A DNA stretch of 64,000 nucleotides from assembly GCA_963920635.1 (NCBI GenBank), contig OY987300.1, forward strand, positions 56,937,415 to 57,001,414. Reading direction: 5' to 3'. This DNA is from Pseudeuparius sepicola (lineage: Eukaryota > Arthropoda > Insecta > Coleoptera > Anthribidae). Position numbers and translations under genes: made by a program. Shown here piece by piece: positions 35,733-46,969 of this stretch; within the stretch, counting starts at the first letter, position 1, and the number at the start of each line of letters is the position of its first letter. The notes beneath the pieces were generated by a model. The model did no database searches. It had not been told where the DNA came from and saw only the letters and a program-made list of their open reading frames with translations.

Positions 35733-36205
35733 TATATTCCTGGACTATCAGATAAACTAAAACGCATAGGCAATCGTTTTAATGTCAGAACAGTATTTAA
35801 AACCAAAAATACATTAAGATCGATGCTAGTTAAAACGAAACCATTTAATGAGGTATACAAAGTTCAAAAAATTGCATTTATAAAATTCCTTGCGAATGTG
35901 GAAAGTTCTATGTTGGGGAGACCTGTAGGCCATTTAACGTTCGTTTAAAAGAACATAAAAATTACATCAGTCCAAATCAAATTTCGAAGTCGAAAATATG
36001 TGAACACTCTTTTAATAACAATCATTGGATTTTGTGGGATAGGCCCACAATTCTCAAAGAGGAAGTAGGAAATAGACGAAAAATTAAAGAATCAGCATCT
36101 ATTCTAGGATATACAGACAACTGTGTTGCTGAATGTTCAGTGGAATTCAGTAAAATATTATTGCCACTTATTCAAAGAGAAGTTATAAGTTATATTATAT
36201 TATAA
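35733..36205 (+). pseudogene. Penelope-like element ORF, GIY-YIG endonuclease end
   Basis: The first frame reads Y-I-P-G-L-S-D-K-L-K-R-I-G-N and V-R-T-V-F-K-T-K-N-T-L-R-S, the linker after the reverse transcriptase. After a one-base shift near 35855 a clean frame follows: C-I-Y-K-I-P-C-E-C-G-K-F-Y-V-G-E-T (the GIY-YIG-equivalent motif with CxC), R-L-K-E-H, C-E-H-S-F-N-N-N-H and R-R-K-I-K-E-S-A, ending at TAA 36203-36205. These are the conserved landmarks of the PLE endonuclease. The reverse transcriptase is missing, so the copy is dead, but the endonuclease frame is still open for about 115 codons. Confidence 0.87.
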
Positions 36206-36340
36206 GTTATATTAGCATAAATAATTAGATAGAACACAGGGTACAATATCAGACAGGTGGCTAGGCTATTGTTTCTGTTGTCATGACATTTTAACCTGAA
36301 ATTTAGTAATATGGCATTTCACTTTGACGTGACATGATCT

Positions 36341-36375
36341 TTGAGAAAGGAGGAAGATTTATTCTCCGAAAGCTC
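36341..36375 (+). ncRNA. Degenerate hammerhead-like motif of the Penelope-like element
   Basis: TTGAGAA, an extra A, helix GGAG/CTCC, GAAA at 36368-36371 and palindromic AGCT align with the motif at 22499. Two core positions are changed (C3 to U, G8 to A), so cleavage is not expected. Confidence 0.35.
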
Positions 36376-36643
36376 AGGAAACAAATTTGTTGAAGATATT
36401 TTTTGAGTTCAAAGTTTAGTTCGTGTGATTTACTAATTGTCCTACACTCACTGAGATTACTACAGTTTTCTAGGGTTTTCCGTAATATACTTGAGCGAAT
36501 GCTATCCTAGTTCTATCGGGAAAAAACTCGGCCCTAGCCGCAAATGGCAACGAAGACAAAATAATAGTAATTGCCCCCCTCCCCCGCACAAGCATGCGTG
36601 GTTGCTTCTGGGGTACTCTTAGTTTGGAGTATTGTGAGGGTGA

Positions 36644-36665
36644 GAAATATTATTATTATTATTAT
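36644..36665. repeat. (ATT)n microsatellite
   Basis: About seven TTA units within the Penelope-like element. Confidence 0.8.
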
Positions 36666-37040
36666 TTACTGTTAAGAATTTAATAATTTTCCAGGCAACT
36701 TGGAAAAGTTGACTTTGAACCAGTTTGGTGGCGAAAAACCCAATTAAAATTCAATGCATCTCTAGGATGTCCTAATCCGGGGCTAGGTACCTATATCTAC
36801 AGAAATTGACAAAATCAAAGTTAAACGAGCTTTACATTTTCTTTTTGCCAATCATTCCCATTCTTTGTTGACCATATTTGGCTGTTTAATTTCTTCGAAA
36901 ACTCAATTTCAAAATAATGTTTACAAAAATAACGTGTTATAAAATAAATTCCATTTGAAAATATTTATTTATACAGAGAGTTGCATTTGAAATAAAAATT
37001 AAATCTGAAGCTGTCGGTCTTCTTCACAACGTTCCTTGAA

Positions 37041-37363
<323 letters not shown>

Positions 37364-37421
37364 TGGGGCGAGGCCGTGCTGCCTCCTGGGGAGGAGCAGC
37401 GGCGGTACCTGTAAATAGTCT

Positions 37422-37430
37422 AAGGTGAGT
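37422..37430 (+). promoter_or_regulatory. Consensus 5' splice donor 61 nt downstream of the Ubx stop
   Basis: AAG|GTGAGT, a perfect metazoan donor, has its exon boundary between 37424 and 37425. It would define a 3'-UTR intron if used. Donor strength is seen directly; usage is unknown. Confidence 0.4.
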
Positions 37431-38040
37431 CTTTGGAAGACTTTAGCGGAAGCTGCAGATGCGGGAAATACCAAATTTGCCTTATACTTTACCTTACTCA
37501 ACTCAAGTCAACTGCAAATGAACTGCACAATTGTCAAATCTGAGAGATTACATTTCCTGAGGTACCCTGTCACTATTGATCCGTGAGTAAGCACCCAAAA
37601 CAACAATCTAAAACACTTTGTGAAATCAACAATGAAATTCATAGCGTCAGGGTGTTTCAGAGAATGCCTCGGAGAATGTCAACTGTCGGATTTGACAACC
37701 GTTGACCTTATTGAACGATACATTTCTGTACATTTGTTTTTGTTATTAATTTGCTCACACACGGTTATTACACATGGGCCAGGACCACATGATATACATT
37801 TGAAAGACAGTGATGGCTTGAATAAACATAAGGTGATAATATGACGACTCGGGCACGCCAATGGGCAATTGGTATCTCTGTCGTTCAAACATGGGATTTG
37901 GACTAGAATATTAGGTATATGATCCTTATCTAACGCACGGAAATTATTAGAAATCCTAGAAGAAAAGATACCAAGGATTCACACTTGGTTTTCATAGTGA
38001 AAAGAAAACTGTGCACTCTGGTGTGCAAGTATTCAGAGAA

Positions 38041-38455
38041 AGTGTTCTACAGGTGGTTCTAACGGGGGTCTTTTATGTAAAACTTTTTTATTTAAGCCTC
38101 TCCTGCCTTAAGAAGAGCAATAATGTTTTTTTACAAACGGCTGAATCAAGAAACTTGATCGGGATCAAGTTATAAGATTCTTTACGATGGCCTTACTTTT
38201 TGCACCCTATATGTATCCTAAGCGTAAAAACCCGCAACCCCCGTTCCTCTTTTTTATATGACTTTTGTTAAGTTAGTTTATATAAAAACTCGAGTTCTGT
38301 AGCTAAATTAATTTAGAAACTTTTTTACTCTTGGTATGTTTTCATTACCTTAATAGTTTGTCTGGAAAAAATAAAATTACTTTGTTTCGTATTAAAATAA
38401 CTTAAATAAAAAAAATTTACATGAAAAACCTCCTTAAAACCACCTGCAGAACACT
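38041..38455. mobile_element. Fold-back element in the Ubx 3' flank (0.42 kb)
   Basis: AGTGTTCTACAGGTGGTT and TTTTATGTAAA on the left are mirrored by TTTACATGAAAA and ACCACCTGCAGAACACT on the right (about 53-bp arms). If the 3' UTR extends this far, the transcript would contain a long hairpin. Confidence 0.75.
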
Positions 38456-39081
38456 CCCCCCAAATATTTGGGCATCACTATGGGACACCTTCAATGAAAG
38501 ACCTTAAGAAATTGTTTTCATTCAAGGTGGAATTGTAAATGTAAAGGCTGTCATAATAAACTTAAGTAACGTAGATACAATCTGACTGCATTTATTTGAG
38601 GATATAAATCAAAACTGAAAACATATATTGTGTAAACCAAAATGACAGCAGAAAGATTAGATAATTTATAATATTGGTTTATAATATGACCACCAGGAAT
38701 GCTCTATTGTACGTTTCAATTGAATTTTAAGCAAATCTAATTTGAAATTATTTCAGCCTCAAGCAACCAGTAGAACATAAATATTAAACGCAAATGTTTA
38801 TATTAATATAGTGTTTATGGTGCAAAATAATAAGAGGTTTGTTTAAAAAAAACGTTGTATAATATAATAGTTGAATTAGTCATTCTGATGTCCTTGAGCA
38901 GTTGTATTTTTGGAAGAAGAATTTGGTATTTCCCGATCTAAGTTGTTATTGTTGCACGAGTAGTTAATTGTTGTTCCTGATATTTTATACAGTTTTATAA
39001 ATTATTATAAGGCAATAATTATTGCAGTATTTAATAAGAATTGAAAATTAATTTCACGAAATTCATAGGATCTCGACATTT

Positions 39082-39088
39082 GTATACG
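39082..39088 (+). promoter_or_regulatory. Candidate miR-iab-4-5p target site (GTATACG)
   Basis: GTATACG is the 7-mer complementary to the miR-iab-4-5p seed, and the following T also pairs with miRNA base 1. Ubx is the established target of this Hox-cluster microRNA. The site lies 1.7 kb after the stop, within reach of a long 3' UTR. A second GTATACG occurs at 40761-40767, inside a transposon. A single 7-mer can occur by chance. Confidence 0.35.
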
Positions 39089-39246
39089 TGTATGATTAAT
39101 TTTATAATTTTCGAACTTACAAAATAAACATACTTGAAAAAGAACAACGTTTTAAATTATTATCTGAAAAAGTTTCACTATAAATATAAAATAAATACTG
39201 ATATCCAAGCAGAATGATTTGCACCTGATTTAGAATTAGATATCTA

Positions 39247-39920
39247 TATAGGGAGAGTCGGTTTTTTGTAACAGGACTACTTTAACATTGGATAAAAAAT
39301 GACGTTTTAAAGCGAACATTTAAACAAAAAAATTTAATGTTTTATAACTTCCAAACAAATAGAGATATTGAAATGAATTTTCATATGAAATATTTACAGG
39401 TAGGTATAAAATAATATGTCAACATTATGGTGTTAATTTCGTTATTTTCATGCAACCAGTGGCTAACAAAATAGATGATAGGATAAAAGTACAAAATTAT
39501 CTCTATCTCTATCAAATTCAGAATTTAATTTTTAACAAAAACTGTCTCTTCACTTTTTTTCATATAATATATTATAATATGTTGCGGTTTGATGTATAAT
39601 TTTACTTTTTGAATTAAAAATTAATTAGTAAAGGAAAGTTTCCAAATCAGTAGGTACCTTCAAATGATGTTTTCCAAAAATGTGTGGTGTGAACCAAGGG
39701 ATATGCAATCGGTCAAAACTAATTATGTTAAACAAACGACCACAACCTCGCCCACTATAATTGGAAAAGTATGAAGCATAAAAAACATATAATTTGAACT
39801 CTAAAATGTTAGCACCCTTGAGAATGAATTAAACCTCTATTGATATAAAATTTTCGTTTTAAAATGTTATTTTCTATCCAATGTTAAAGTCCTTCTAGAA
39901 AATTATTTTTTATAATATTC
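39247..39920. mobile_element. TACAGGGTGAGTCAG-type palindrome (0.67 kb)
   Basis: Left end TATAGGGAGAGTCGGTTTTT (mutated TACAGGG). ACTACTTTAACATTGGATA is mirrored near 39880. The interior 39346-39470 is homologous in inverse orientation to 45110-45235. Confidence 0.65.
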
Positions 39921-39999
39921 CGAATTTAGGAGTTGTAAGAAAAATAATATTAAATGCATGCCCTTTTGGTATTGTGCTTGAAAGATAGGTATTATCTTT

Positions 40000-40557
40000 T
40001 GTTTAAATCGATTAGATAAAATATGAAGTGTAAGTACTTATAACTAGAGAATGTTATGACTAACTCCGCTAACTAAATAAGTAATCCACCTATCGAACGT
40101 GTTAAAATTTAAAATTTTATAAATTAAATAATTAAAAAGAATAATAAGAAAATCTTGAATTTATGGGGCACCTATATCTTCTATGATAATGCACGGACAA
40201 CTTTATAGTGAATGTTATTTATTTATTTGGTTTAGAGAAAGAACGAAAGATATTCGATGATGACTTCCAAACCGTTTATCCGAAAAATGCAGGGGTCCGC
40301 CTTCGTAGTAGTTTCCTTTTCGAGATCCTTCACTCAATATTTTGCACTATAGAAGAGAATATACACAGTAAAAAATGTTGAGTGAAATTTTACTCAATTT
40401 GCACTCATTATTGTCTCAATTTATGTCTGACAATTATTTAGTTAAATTTTCATTTGTTAGCTCCGAGTATGCTTATTGGCGAGTGAAAATGAAAATCAAT
40501 TTACATTAAAATGACTTTCTTGGGACACTTATATCTTTTATTTCAATAAATTATTAT
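40000..40557. other. AT-rich intergenic DNA, nothing recognised
   Basis: A TTGAGTGAAATTTTACTCAA imperfect palindrome occurs near 40380; no gene is seen. Confidence 0.4.
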
Positions 40558-41479
40558 GTAGGGTAATTCCGGTAGAGAAGCCACCCCTTTTTCAAATCCA
40601 TTGCTGTACCCATGTTTATAGCAATTTCAATAAAAACAAAATTGAGTTTGACAAACGAAAATATAATAAATAATATAATCACAAAGTGAACTTAATTTCT
40701 AGAAAAAATAATGAAGAAAAAAATATTTCTTGGACTCGTTCTTTGGGCATCTACCCCTTAGTATACGGGAGAGATGCCCAAGCAGTTCGAGAGAGATGCC
40801 TATATGCGCATGGGAGAGAAGGCGAGAAATCATGTTTTTGTAGTTTGATGACATGTGCGACAATCTTTTTTCTCTGATTCACCAAACATCGACGTAGGTC
40901 CCATTCTTCCCTTTACAGTGTTGTTATTATCTATTCGTCTCTTTACTGTCCTTGGCGGAATACCAAACTCTCTACAGGCAACTTTCAATGACATTGTGCG
41001 TTCTGTAACATGTCTTATCTCTGTAGTTAGTTGATTTTAGTCCAACTTTCCCGCGATTGGCATTTCCTTTTATATAAACAAAAATACTGCATTCAGCAAC
41101 CCCAAATTTACTTGGTAATAATTATAGGCATCTCACCCGACAACATTTTCGGCATCGGTACCAAAATTAAGGGGAGATGCCTCTAGAAATTTTCAAACTA
41201 CGCGCCTAAATTACAGCTTGATACTAGACAAAACATAACCTTTACAAACAACAGTGACCACGAATTGAGAATTTAGTCACAAAACCTGTGGATAAAATTT
41301 CCGCAACCGTTCAAAATGATTTAAGCAAATAGCTCGAGCACCATGCACGTTTTCGTTGCAGTCGCGTCGATCATAGCACTCCACTACACGGCAGTGGTGG
41401 CTCCATCTATACGTTAACAGCTTAAATATTACAGTTAGGTATCTCTCCCGGGGGCGCGTCTCTCCCGGAATTACCCTAC
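40558..41479 (-). mobile_element. pogo-type DNA element with GTAGGGTAATTCCGG ends
   Basis: 15-bp perfect terminal inverted repeats (40558-40572 and 41465-41479), with GGGAGAGATGCC subterminal words in both orientations. The minus-strand interior encodes a Psq-like helix-turn-helix remnant (40830-41063) of the kind found at the N-terminus of pogo/Tigger transposases. The catalytic part is absent. Confidence 0.85.
40830..41063 (-). pseudogene. pogo/CENP-B-like transposase N-terminus (HTH_psq)
   Basis: From ATG at 41063 (M-P-I-A-G-K-L-D) one TAA interrupts. The frame then continues T-T-E-I-R-H-V-T-E-R-T-M-S-L-K-V-A-C, R-E-F-G-I-P-P-R-T-V-K-R-R-I and G-R-M-G-P, ending at TGA 40830-40832. The A-C-x-E-F-G-(I/V)-P-x-x-T-(V/L) pattern is the Psq helix-turn-helix used for DNA binding by pogo-family transposases. 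No DDE domain follows. The fragment sits between matching terminal repeats, so it is the remains of the element's own transposase. Confidence 0.8.
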
Positions 41480-41713
41480 TTAAAAATTATTTTTGTAGAT
41501 GTGCTTTGAATTCATATTTCTTCTGAATAATCTCTGATGTGAGGTTTGATAAATATTATTTGTTATATTGTTTATACGGTATTCATTGGATATTATTTAA
41601 AATAACTATCCTCTTATTGAAAAAATTTAAGGTTTCAAAAAATATAATTTTATGTTTCTGAAATTTGGTATGGAGGTATAAAATTGCATTTTTTCATATC
41701 TTGGAAAATAGAG

Positions 41714-42346
41714 GTACCGTAATATGGGGCTACTTGGTCATGTTTTTAGCACATTTTCCATGTAACTCGGAAATTTTTAGCATTATGGGGACGAAAAAAT
41801 ATCCATTGTACCGACCTAAATAAGGGTTATCCAGGGCTGTCATATTTAACATTTGAGCCCTGGTGCCTAAAAAAAATTTTTTTTGTGGTGACCAAGTAGC
41901 CATTTGGTTGGGGCTACTTGGTCATCCTAGCAAAAGTTGGTGTATAATGTGTTTAAAAGTCTTTTATGTCCAAGTTACCCCACTTGGACACTATAGGGTT
42001 ATTTTTTTACATCGCGAACATCTAGTTTCGTAACGGGGAATCCCCAGTCTGCAACCACACCGAGCGTCTTGGCAATTGTAGCTTCTTGACATACCGGCGT
42101 TAACGACATTGATTGCGTTCTGCAAATCTTCATCTTTAAAGTCTATATTTTCTGGATCCGGGGATTCTTTCGTACGTTCTAACCATTTTAGTAACTACCA
42201 ATTGCCTCTTCAATTACGTGTAACCAAAGAAATTTATCAATTTAGTAAGAAAAATCGAGTTGCAGGCACAAAACACTATATAAAAAAAATTGCACGTATG
42301 TGACCAAGTAGCCCCCGGGTGGCCAAGTAGCCCCATTTTACGGTAC
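41714..42346. mobile_element. MITE with GTACCGTAATATGGGGC ends
   Basis: The left end GTACCGTAATATGGGGCTAC is mirrored by CCCCATTTTACGGTAC. GGGGCTACTTGGTCA/TGACCAAGTAGCCCC words recur internally in both orientations. It resembles the 52319-53204 element in its AATATGGGG core. Confidence 0.8.
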
Positions 42347-42699
42347 TTTATCAGTGGTGATTTTTTACAATTTTGCTATAAAAGGGCACCGAATTAATAA
42401 TTGATTTTTTGTGTACCTTCGTTAAAAATCATAGCCATAGACGCCAATAGTCTTTCTTAGTTATTCAAAGCGCAAACAAATGATGTGAAGGAATCACGCG
42501 CAGCTCGGAGACAACATCGTTGCCCACTTACATTGAACTAATGCAAAGTCAAGCGCATACATGAAACCAGATGGTAGAAACATACATTTCTGGTTTTCAT
42601 TCCTTGAAATGTACTCAAAGGTACGGAAGCGTAGAAGGGCCACACCATTATTTTATTAGTAGCAAATCGTTTGGGTACTTCTAGAATCAGAATATCTTG

Positions 42700-42880
42700 T
42701 AAAGGTGAACTAACTCCTTATTGGTCATACTCCCTCTTTAGTGATATTAATTTTATCTAAACTGAGTGTTTTGTTCAAGTCGCCCAATTTTGATTATCAT
42801 TTCACTCAGGAATTTAACTCAACCTGATCACTCAGAAAATTTTACCCATTCCTATTCACTCTATTCGGTTTTTTTCTGTG
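42700..42880. repeat. Dispersed repeat, inverse of 21845-22015
   Basis: Contains TCACCCAAT-like, CTGATCACTCAG and CCCATTCCTATTCACTCT words complementary to the intronic copy. Confidence 0.6.
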
Positions 42881-43319
42881 TATATCCTATGACAACAGAA
42901 GTCTGGTCCAATGTAACATTTTAGAGTAGGGAAAGTAAGCTGGGTTCTTTCCATGTACGCAAGCGCGCAAGTTCGAATGCACCTAATGCTACTTTGTAAG
43001 AGATGGCGGGCGCAGCAATCAGGTCAAGTTTGACACCGACAGCCAACTGTTAATTGGTACCTTGTTGCCGTTCGTGCATATTTTCCCACTTATATAGGTA
43101 ACAATATACTAAGTGACCTTGGAAGAGTGAAGGAGTCCACGAGCTATGTGCTGTGTAAAAAACGAACAAAATTAGATAGAGCTATATTTTACCTGCTCCA
43201 TGCTTATGTTGCCATAGGCTAGATTTTCTGTGTCACATAATAGATACTTAATGCTGAGTTACTCCAACATCGGAAAAACACGATTCTTTCGACGTGTCGG
43301 TCCTTTCATCGACCTTCTT
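42881..43319. other. Intergenic DNA, nothing recognised
   Basis: Contains AAGTGACCTTGGA near 43112, an FTZ-F1-type site word. No gene. Confidence 0.4.
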
Positions 43320-43570
43320 CATTACGCTCCGAATTTACCGTGTTTAATAACCAGCGGTGGGGGACCGGGGGGGAGGGATTGGTGTAAGAAATGCAATTAA
43401 ATTGATCAATTATGAGGGCCGGGGGTGCGCGCCAGCACCCGGAACTCTTGCCAGAATGCCGTCCGGACGCCGTTCCTCACCCGGAGTAATTACGCGGGGG
43501 ATTTTCCCGGGCTGGCGAGATTAAACGCCAGCGGCGCTCCCCGGGGTGATGTCGGGGTTGATACCTGTTT
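43320..43570. promoter_or_regulatory. GC-rich island downstream of Ubx
   Basis: CpG-rich with long G runs and GGTGCGCGCCAGCACC, an imperfect palindrome. AT-rich homeodomain cores (CAATTAAATTGATCAATTA) lie at its left edge. Candidate cis-regulatory element. Confidence 0.35.
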
Positions 43571-44046
43571 TTTGTTCAGTATTTGGCGCATATAGGATAG
43601 TCGCTGCAACATAAAATGTGGCCCCGATTAGTATTCGGAGAGAAAAAAATATATATTTTTTAATTTTTCACCAAGTCAATTTGCATATAAAAAAAATTCA
43701 AAAAGAAAATGTTCGTTTAAAAACGAGAGGATGAGAAACATGTTCAAAATAATAAAGTGTCGTGTCTACAGTAAGTGTTTTAAAGGACTGGTTAGCTTAC
43801 CTACTTCGAATCTATCAACATTTTCAATTGCAAGTGTGGAAGTCGATTGGCTCTTTGAAAACTCATTAGCCTACGAATTCTGATAGATATCCTGGCAATA
43901 ATGACACCAGTGGCATATGCGTCTATAGGGCCGACTTTCCTAAAAAAGCCTGGTAATCATAGTAAGCCAGGCGTAGGGTAATTCATTGGCGATGCTAATT
44001 TTTTTCTCTCTAAAGGGCTCCTGGAGGTTTAATTTTAAGTGGTAGA

Positions 44047-45340
44047 ATACAGATTTTGTAGCAGGACTTTAACTGCATATAAAATGACATTTTATAATGA
44101 AAAATTCATATCAATACAATATCTAGATCATTATTCAAGATACAGGTCGTTATAATTTTGGGGCTTGTTCCTTTTACTTTTCCAATAGCGGGGGTCTGTT
44201 TAACGGATTTAACCTGGACAGACACTATATTAAAAACCCGAGCATGACGTCATATTTCATTGTTGTTTGCGGCCTGGGGTGGCGCTACTCGATGAAAAAA
44301 ATGGCGACTTATTATAGGTTATAGAGGGGTATTCTGTGGTTATAGGTATGTCAGTTTTTGACATTTATAATGTCCCATATTTTAAATATACTGCTTTAGT
44401 ACCATTTACGTTCTTTTTACGGTAACGAATTCCCTTTGCGGTCAATATTTCGCAGTTTTGTCATATTAAAAGAGCTTTTATAGGTAGGTTTGATTGTGGT
44501 AACATGAAGTTTCCATGTTCATGAAGAAAATCGTACGCACAGACCATTACGTGAATTGCAGAAGAATAAACACTATTTTGGAATTATACGTGATGATCTG
44601 CCCAACCAGTTGAAGAGGCGAGAATTGTGAATATTATATTTTGGAAGAGTATTTTGTAACGTATGCAAGAACTAAAGTAGAAAATTTGGTCTATAGCCCT
44701 AAAGCGAACCAATGGTCCACTATAGAAGGAAGAAATTGGAAAATCTAATGCGTTTTATACTTATACTTACACTACAGCTAGCAATGGACTTCATTTCAAA
44801 CCAAAAGGTACTAAAATATTTTTGCTTGTTTTTTAGACTCGCTTTTCTTAATAAATCTTAGAAAATATGTCATGTAAACTTATCAAATTAAAAGGACACA
44901 ACAAACAATCATTTTATTAATTTCGATAAATTGCACATTCCTTGGTTAACACCACATTTTTTTAAATTATTCTTTACGATTGAAGAATTAGACGAAAAAT
45001 GAAATTAGACGTAAAATCGTAACATAGGTAGGTATATAAAACAAGCCAAAAGACAGTTTTTGTCCAAAATTATATTTTTTTTGTTGAATTAATCTCTGAA
45101 CTCCATGCCTCCGCCACTGTTTGAAGGAAATAACGAAATTAACACAATGTTGCTATCTGTCCAGTCATATTTCATATCAAAGTTCATTTCAATATCTCTA
45201 TTTGTTTGGAAGATATAGAAAATATCCCATCAAGAAATTTTTTTAAATATTAATGCTTTGTATCTTTAAAATGAGGTGTTTGTGTACCTATATTTATATG
45301 AAATTTTAAATTCTGTTACAAAAAACTGACTCACCCTGTA
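44047..45340. mobile_element. TACAGGGTGAGTCAG family region, boundaries uncertain
   Basis: The right end ACTGACTCACCCTGTA is canonical. The left end is tentatively ATACAGATTTTGTAGCAGGA with GACTTTAACTGCATATAAA, similar to the copy at 39247. A second TTACAAAAAACTGACTGG follows at 45385. The middle is eroded or contains insertions. Confidence 0.4.
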
Positions 45341-45739
45341 AAATCAATCACATAAAAAACTTCTATCCATGATAAAAACCTGTTACAAAAAACTGACTGG
45401 ACCCAAATAAATGTTAAAATATATTTAAAAATATGTACATTGAATTTTAAAAATATTAAAATTTCTTTTCTCCTAATAAAGACCGCACCTTTGATTGCCA
45501 AATTCAAAGTTTTTTTAAGTTTGGTAAAAAAAATTTCGTTCAAATTCTCTTAAATTTAGACTCGTCTTGTAGAAACAAATGAAGTTTTGCCCACTTCATT
45601 TAACTCGCTTATAGATATCAGTAAGTAGACCACAAAAATTCTAATACAATCTTTGTTTATGATTGTCGAATGCATTTCATACGTTAGACGTCAAACAACA
45701 TTTTATTTTCCCCTAAATTTATTTGTCCGCCTCTGAATG

Positions 45740-46010
45740 AAAGTGAAATGCCCTCTGAATAAATTCGGAGGCATTAAGAATAGCCGAATGGAAACGCGAT
45801 TATCTTAATTTTCTTTTTAACCTCCTATTGCGGGGCAGATAATTTTTAAAAAAGTATTTACGGCTTTTTAACGCAACTCTGCGCGTTTAGGGAGTTGACT
45901 CATCTGGGTGGCGCGGCGCGCTCCCAGCTGTAGATAAAAATTTTCGGCGAGATAGTGCTAAGTAATTTTTGACGGCTCAATTTATAATGATTTACTGTCC
46001 CCTACGCCAA
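45740..46010. promoter_or_regulatory. Mixed GC/AT candidate regulatory block
   Basis: GGGTGGCGCGGCGCGCTCCC lies next to AT-rich TTTATAATGATTTAC (Hox/Exd-like) and a TAGATAAAAATTTTC stretch. No repeat ends or coding potential. Confidence 0.3.
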
Positions 46011-46319
46011 GATAAAAGATAAAAAGTTTAACGACACTTGTGTACTTAAGGTATGAGATTTAGCGTGGCACCATGCAAGCAGCTCTCCTTGTCTGCTCGT
46101 GGTATTTAATAAATACAAAAGTTAGTAAAGCGGCATTCTAAAAAAGCATCGAATAATGACAGAAAGAATAATTCAGGATATATTACTAATTGGAATTCCT
46201 TAAGGCTACACCCAAATTTTGTAAATCCGTTTAAGCAATTTTGGCTATGTATTATGGAGAGCAGTTATCTTAAAATACATTCAATTTAAAACCACAAATG
46301 ACATGTAATAAAACGTTTT

Positions 46320-46460
46320 GTGCATTTATGCCACGGTGCGGGTGGCGACGTTCGTATCGTCGCGAATTATTTGGATGGCACGTAAATTCTGCCTTCGATC
46401 GACCTTGGTTTGATTTGGGGCGAGAGTGAATCACCGCTGATGGCTAAGAGCGCTAGGCAA
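46320..46460. promoter_or_regulatory. Small GC-rich island
   Basis: GCCACGGTGCGGGTGGCGAC and TCGTATCGTCGCGAATTATT with two ATGGC (PHO-type) cores (46374 and 46440). Weak candidate. Confidence 0.25.
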
Positions 46461-46589
46461 AATGTATAGATTCAGGTAGATTGCTCCGTTAGACTCATAC
46501 TTAAAAAAAATGATTTAATACGCTTCTCCGCTCCACGCCTATGTAAGTGGTTCTTCTAAGCATTACGAGTATACTATGTGGGTTTCATT

Positions 46590-46731
46590 TAATTTTTCAA
46601 TTGGGTTTTTCGCCACGAAACTGATTGAAAGACAACTTTTTCAGGTTGCCTGGTAAATTGATAAATTCTTAACAGTAAATGAACGAAACTTTGAACGTTT
46701 AACTTATAAAATAACTTCAACAAATTTGTAC
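46590..46731 (+). repeat. Solo terminal repeat of the Penelope-like family
   Basis: AATTGGGTTTTTCGCCAC through AATTCTTAACAGTAAATGAAC closely matches the left terminal repeat of the 35.6-kb element. No coding part follows. Confidence 0.8.
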
Positions 46732-46969
46732 TAAGTATTCTTTATAGTTATTTTTCTGTATAATAGCAGAGCCTAGTTTCCGATCTACCGGAAATGTTCA
46801 ATTTATACGGGAAAATAAAAAATCCCTGCATGCACTTGAACACCACCATAAAATTACCTATAACTATGAAACAATCAAGTTGTCTTAAAAACCCCATCAA
46901 CCCTTCTTGTTAGCGTGAACCGCAACAAAGACATTCAGCAGTTTTATTGCCTATCAAAGAAACATCATG

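Larger units (their letters stand above)
35631..36756 (+). mobile_element. Penelope-like retroelement, 5'-truncated, flanked by inverted repeats
   Basis: Contains the RT-endonuclease linker and GIY-YIG domain of a Penelope-like element (35733-36205). About 90-bp inverted repeats bound it: CATTGAATTTTAATTGGG on the left and its inverse ending at 36756. Inverted terminal sequence is common in this class. A degenerate hammerhead-like motif lies at 36341-36374. The same terminal repeat recurs alone at 46590-46731, and a segment matching 36.42-36.53 recurs inverted at 58.26-58.37 kb. Confidence 0.82.
37364..40000 (+). other. Ubx: Probable Ubx 3' UTR (end not determined)
   Basis: The first approximately 670 bases after the stop are free of recognisable repeats. 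Candidate polyadenylation signals AATAAA occur at 37821-37826, 38370-38375 and 38555-38560, with further AT-rich candidates beyond. A fold-back repeat (38041-38455) and a palindromic element (39247-39920) lie inside the interval, so either the UTR is short or it has absorbed transposons. Insect Ubx 3' UTRs are often 1-3 kb with alternative polyadenylation. The boundary is an inference. Confidence 0.45.

Noticed and set aside
40761..40767. Second GTATACG as an iab-4 site
   Set aside because: It lies inside the pogo-type element, well beyond the likely end of the 3' UTR.
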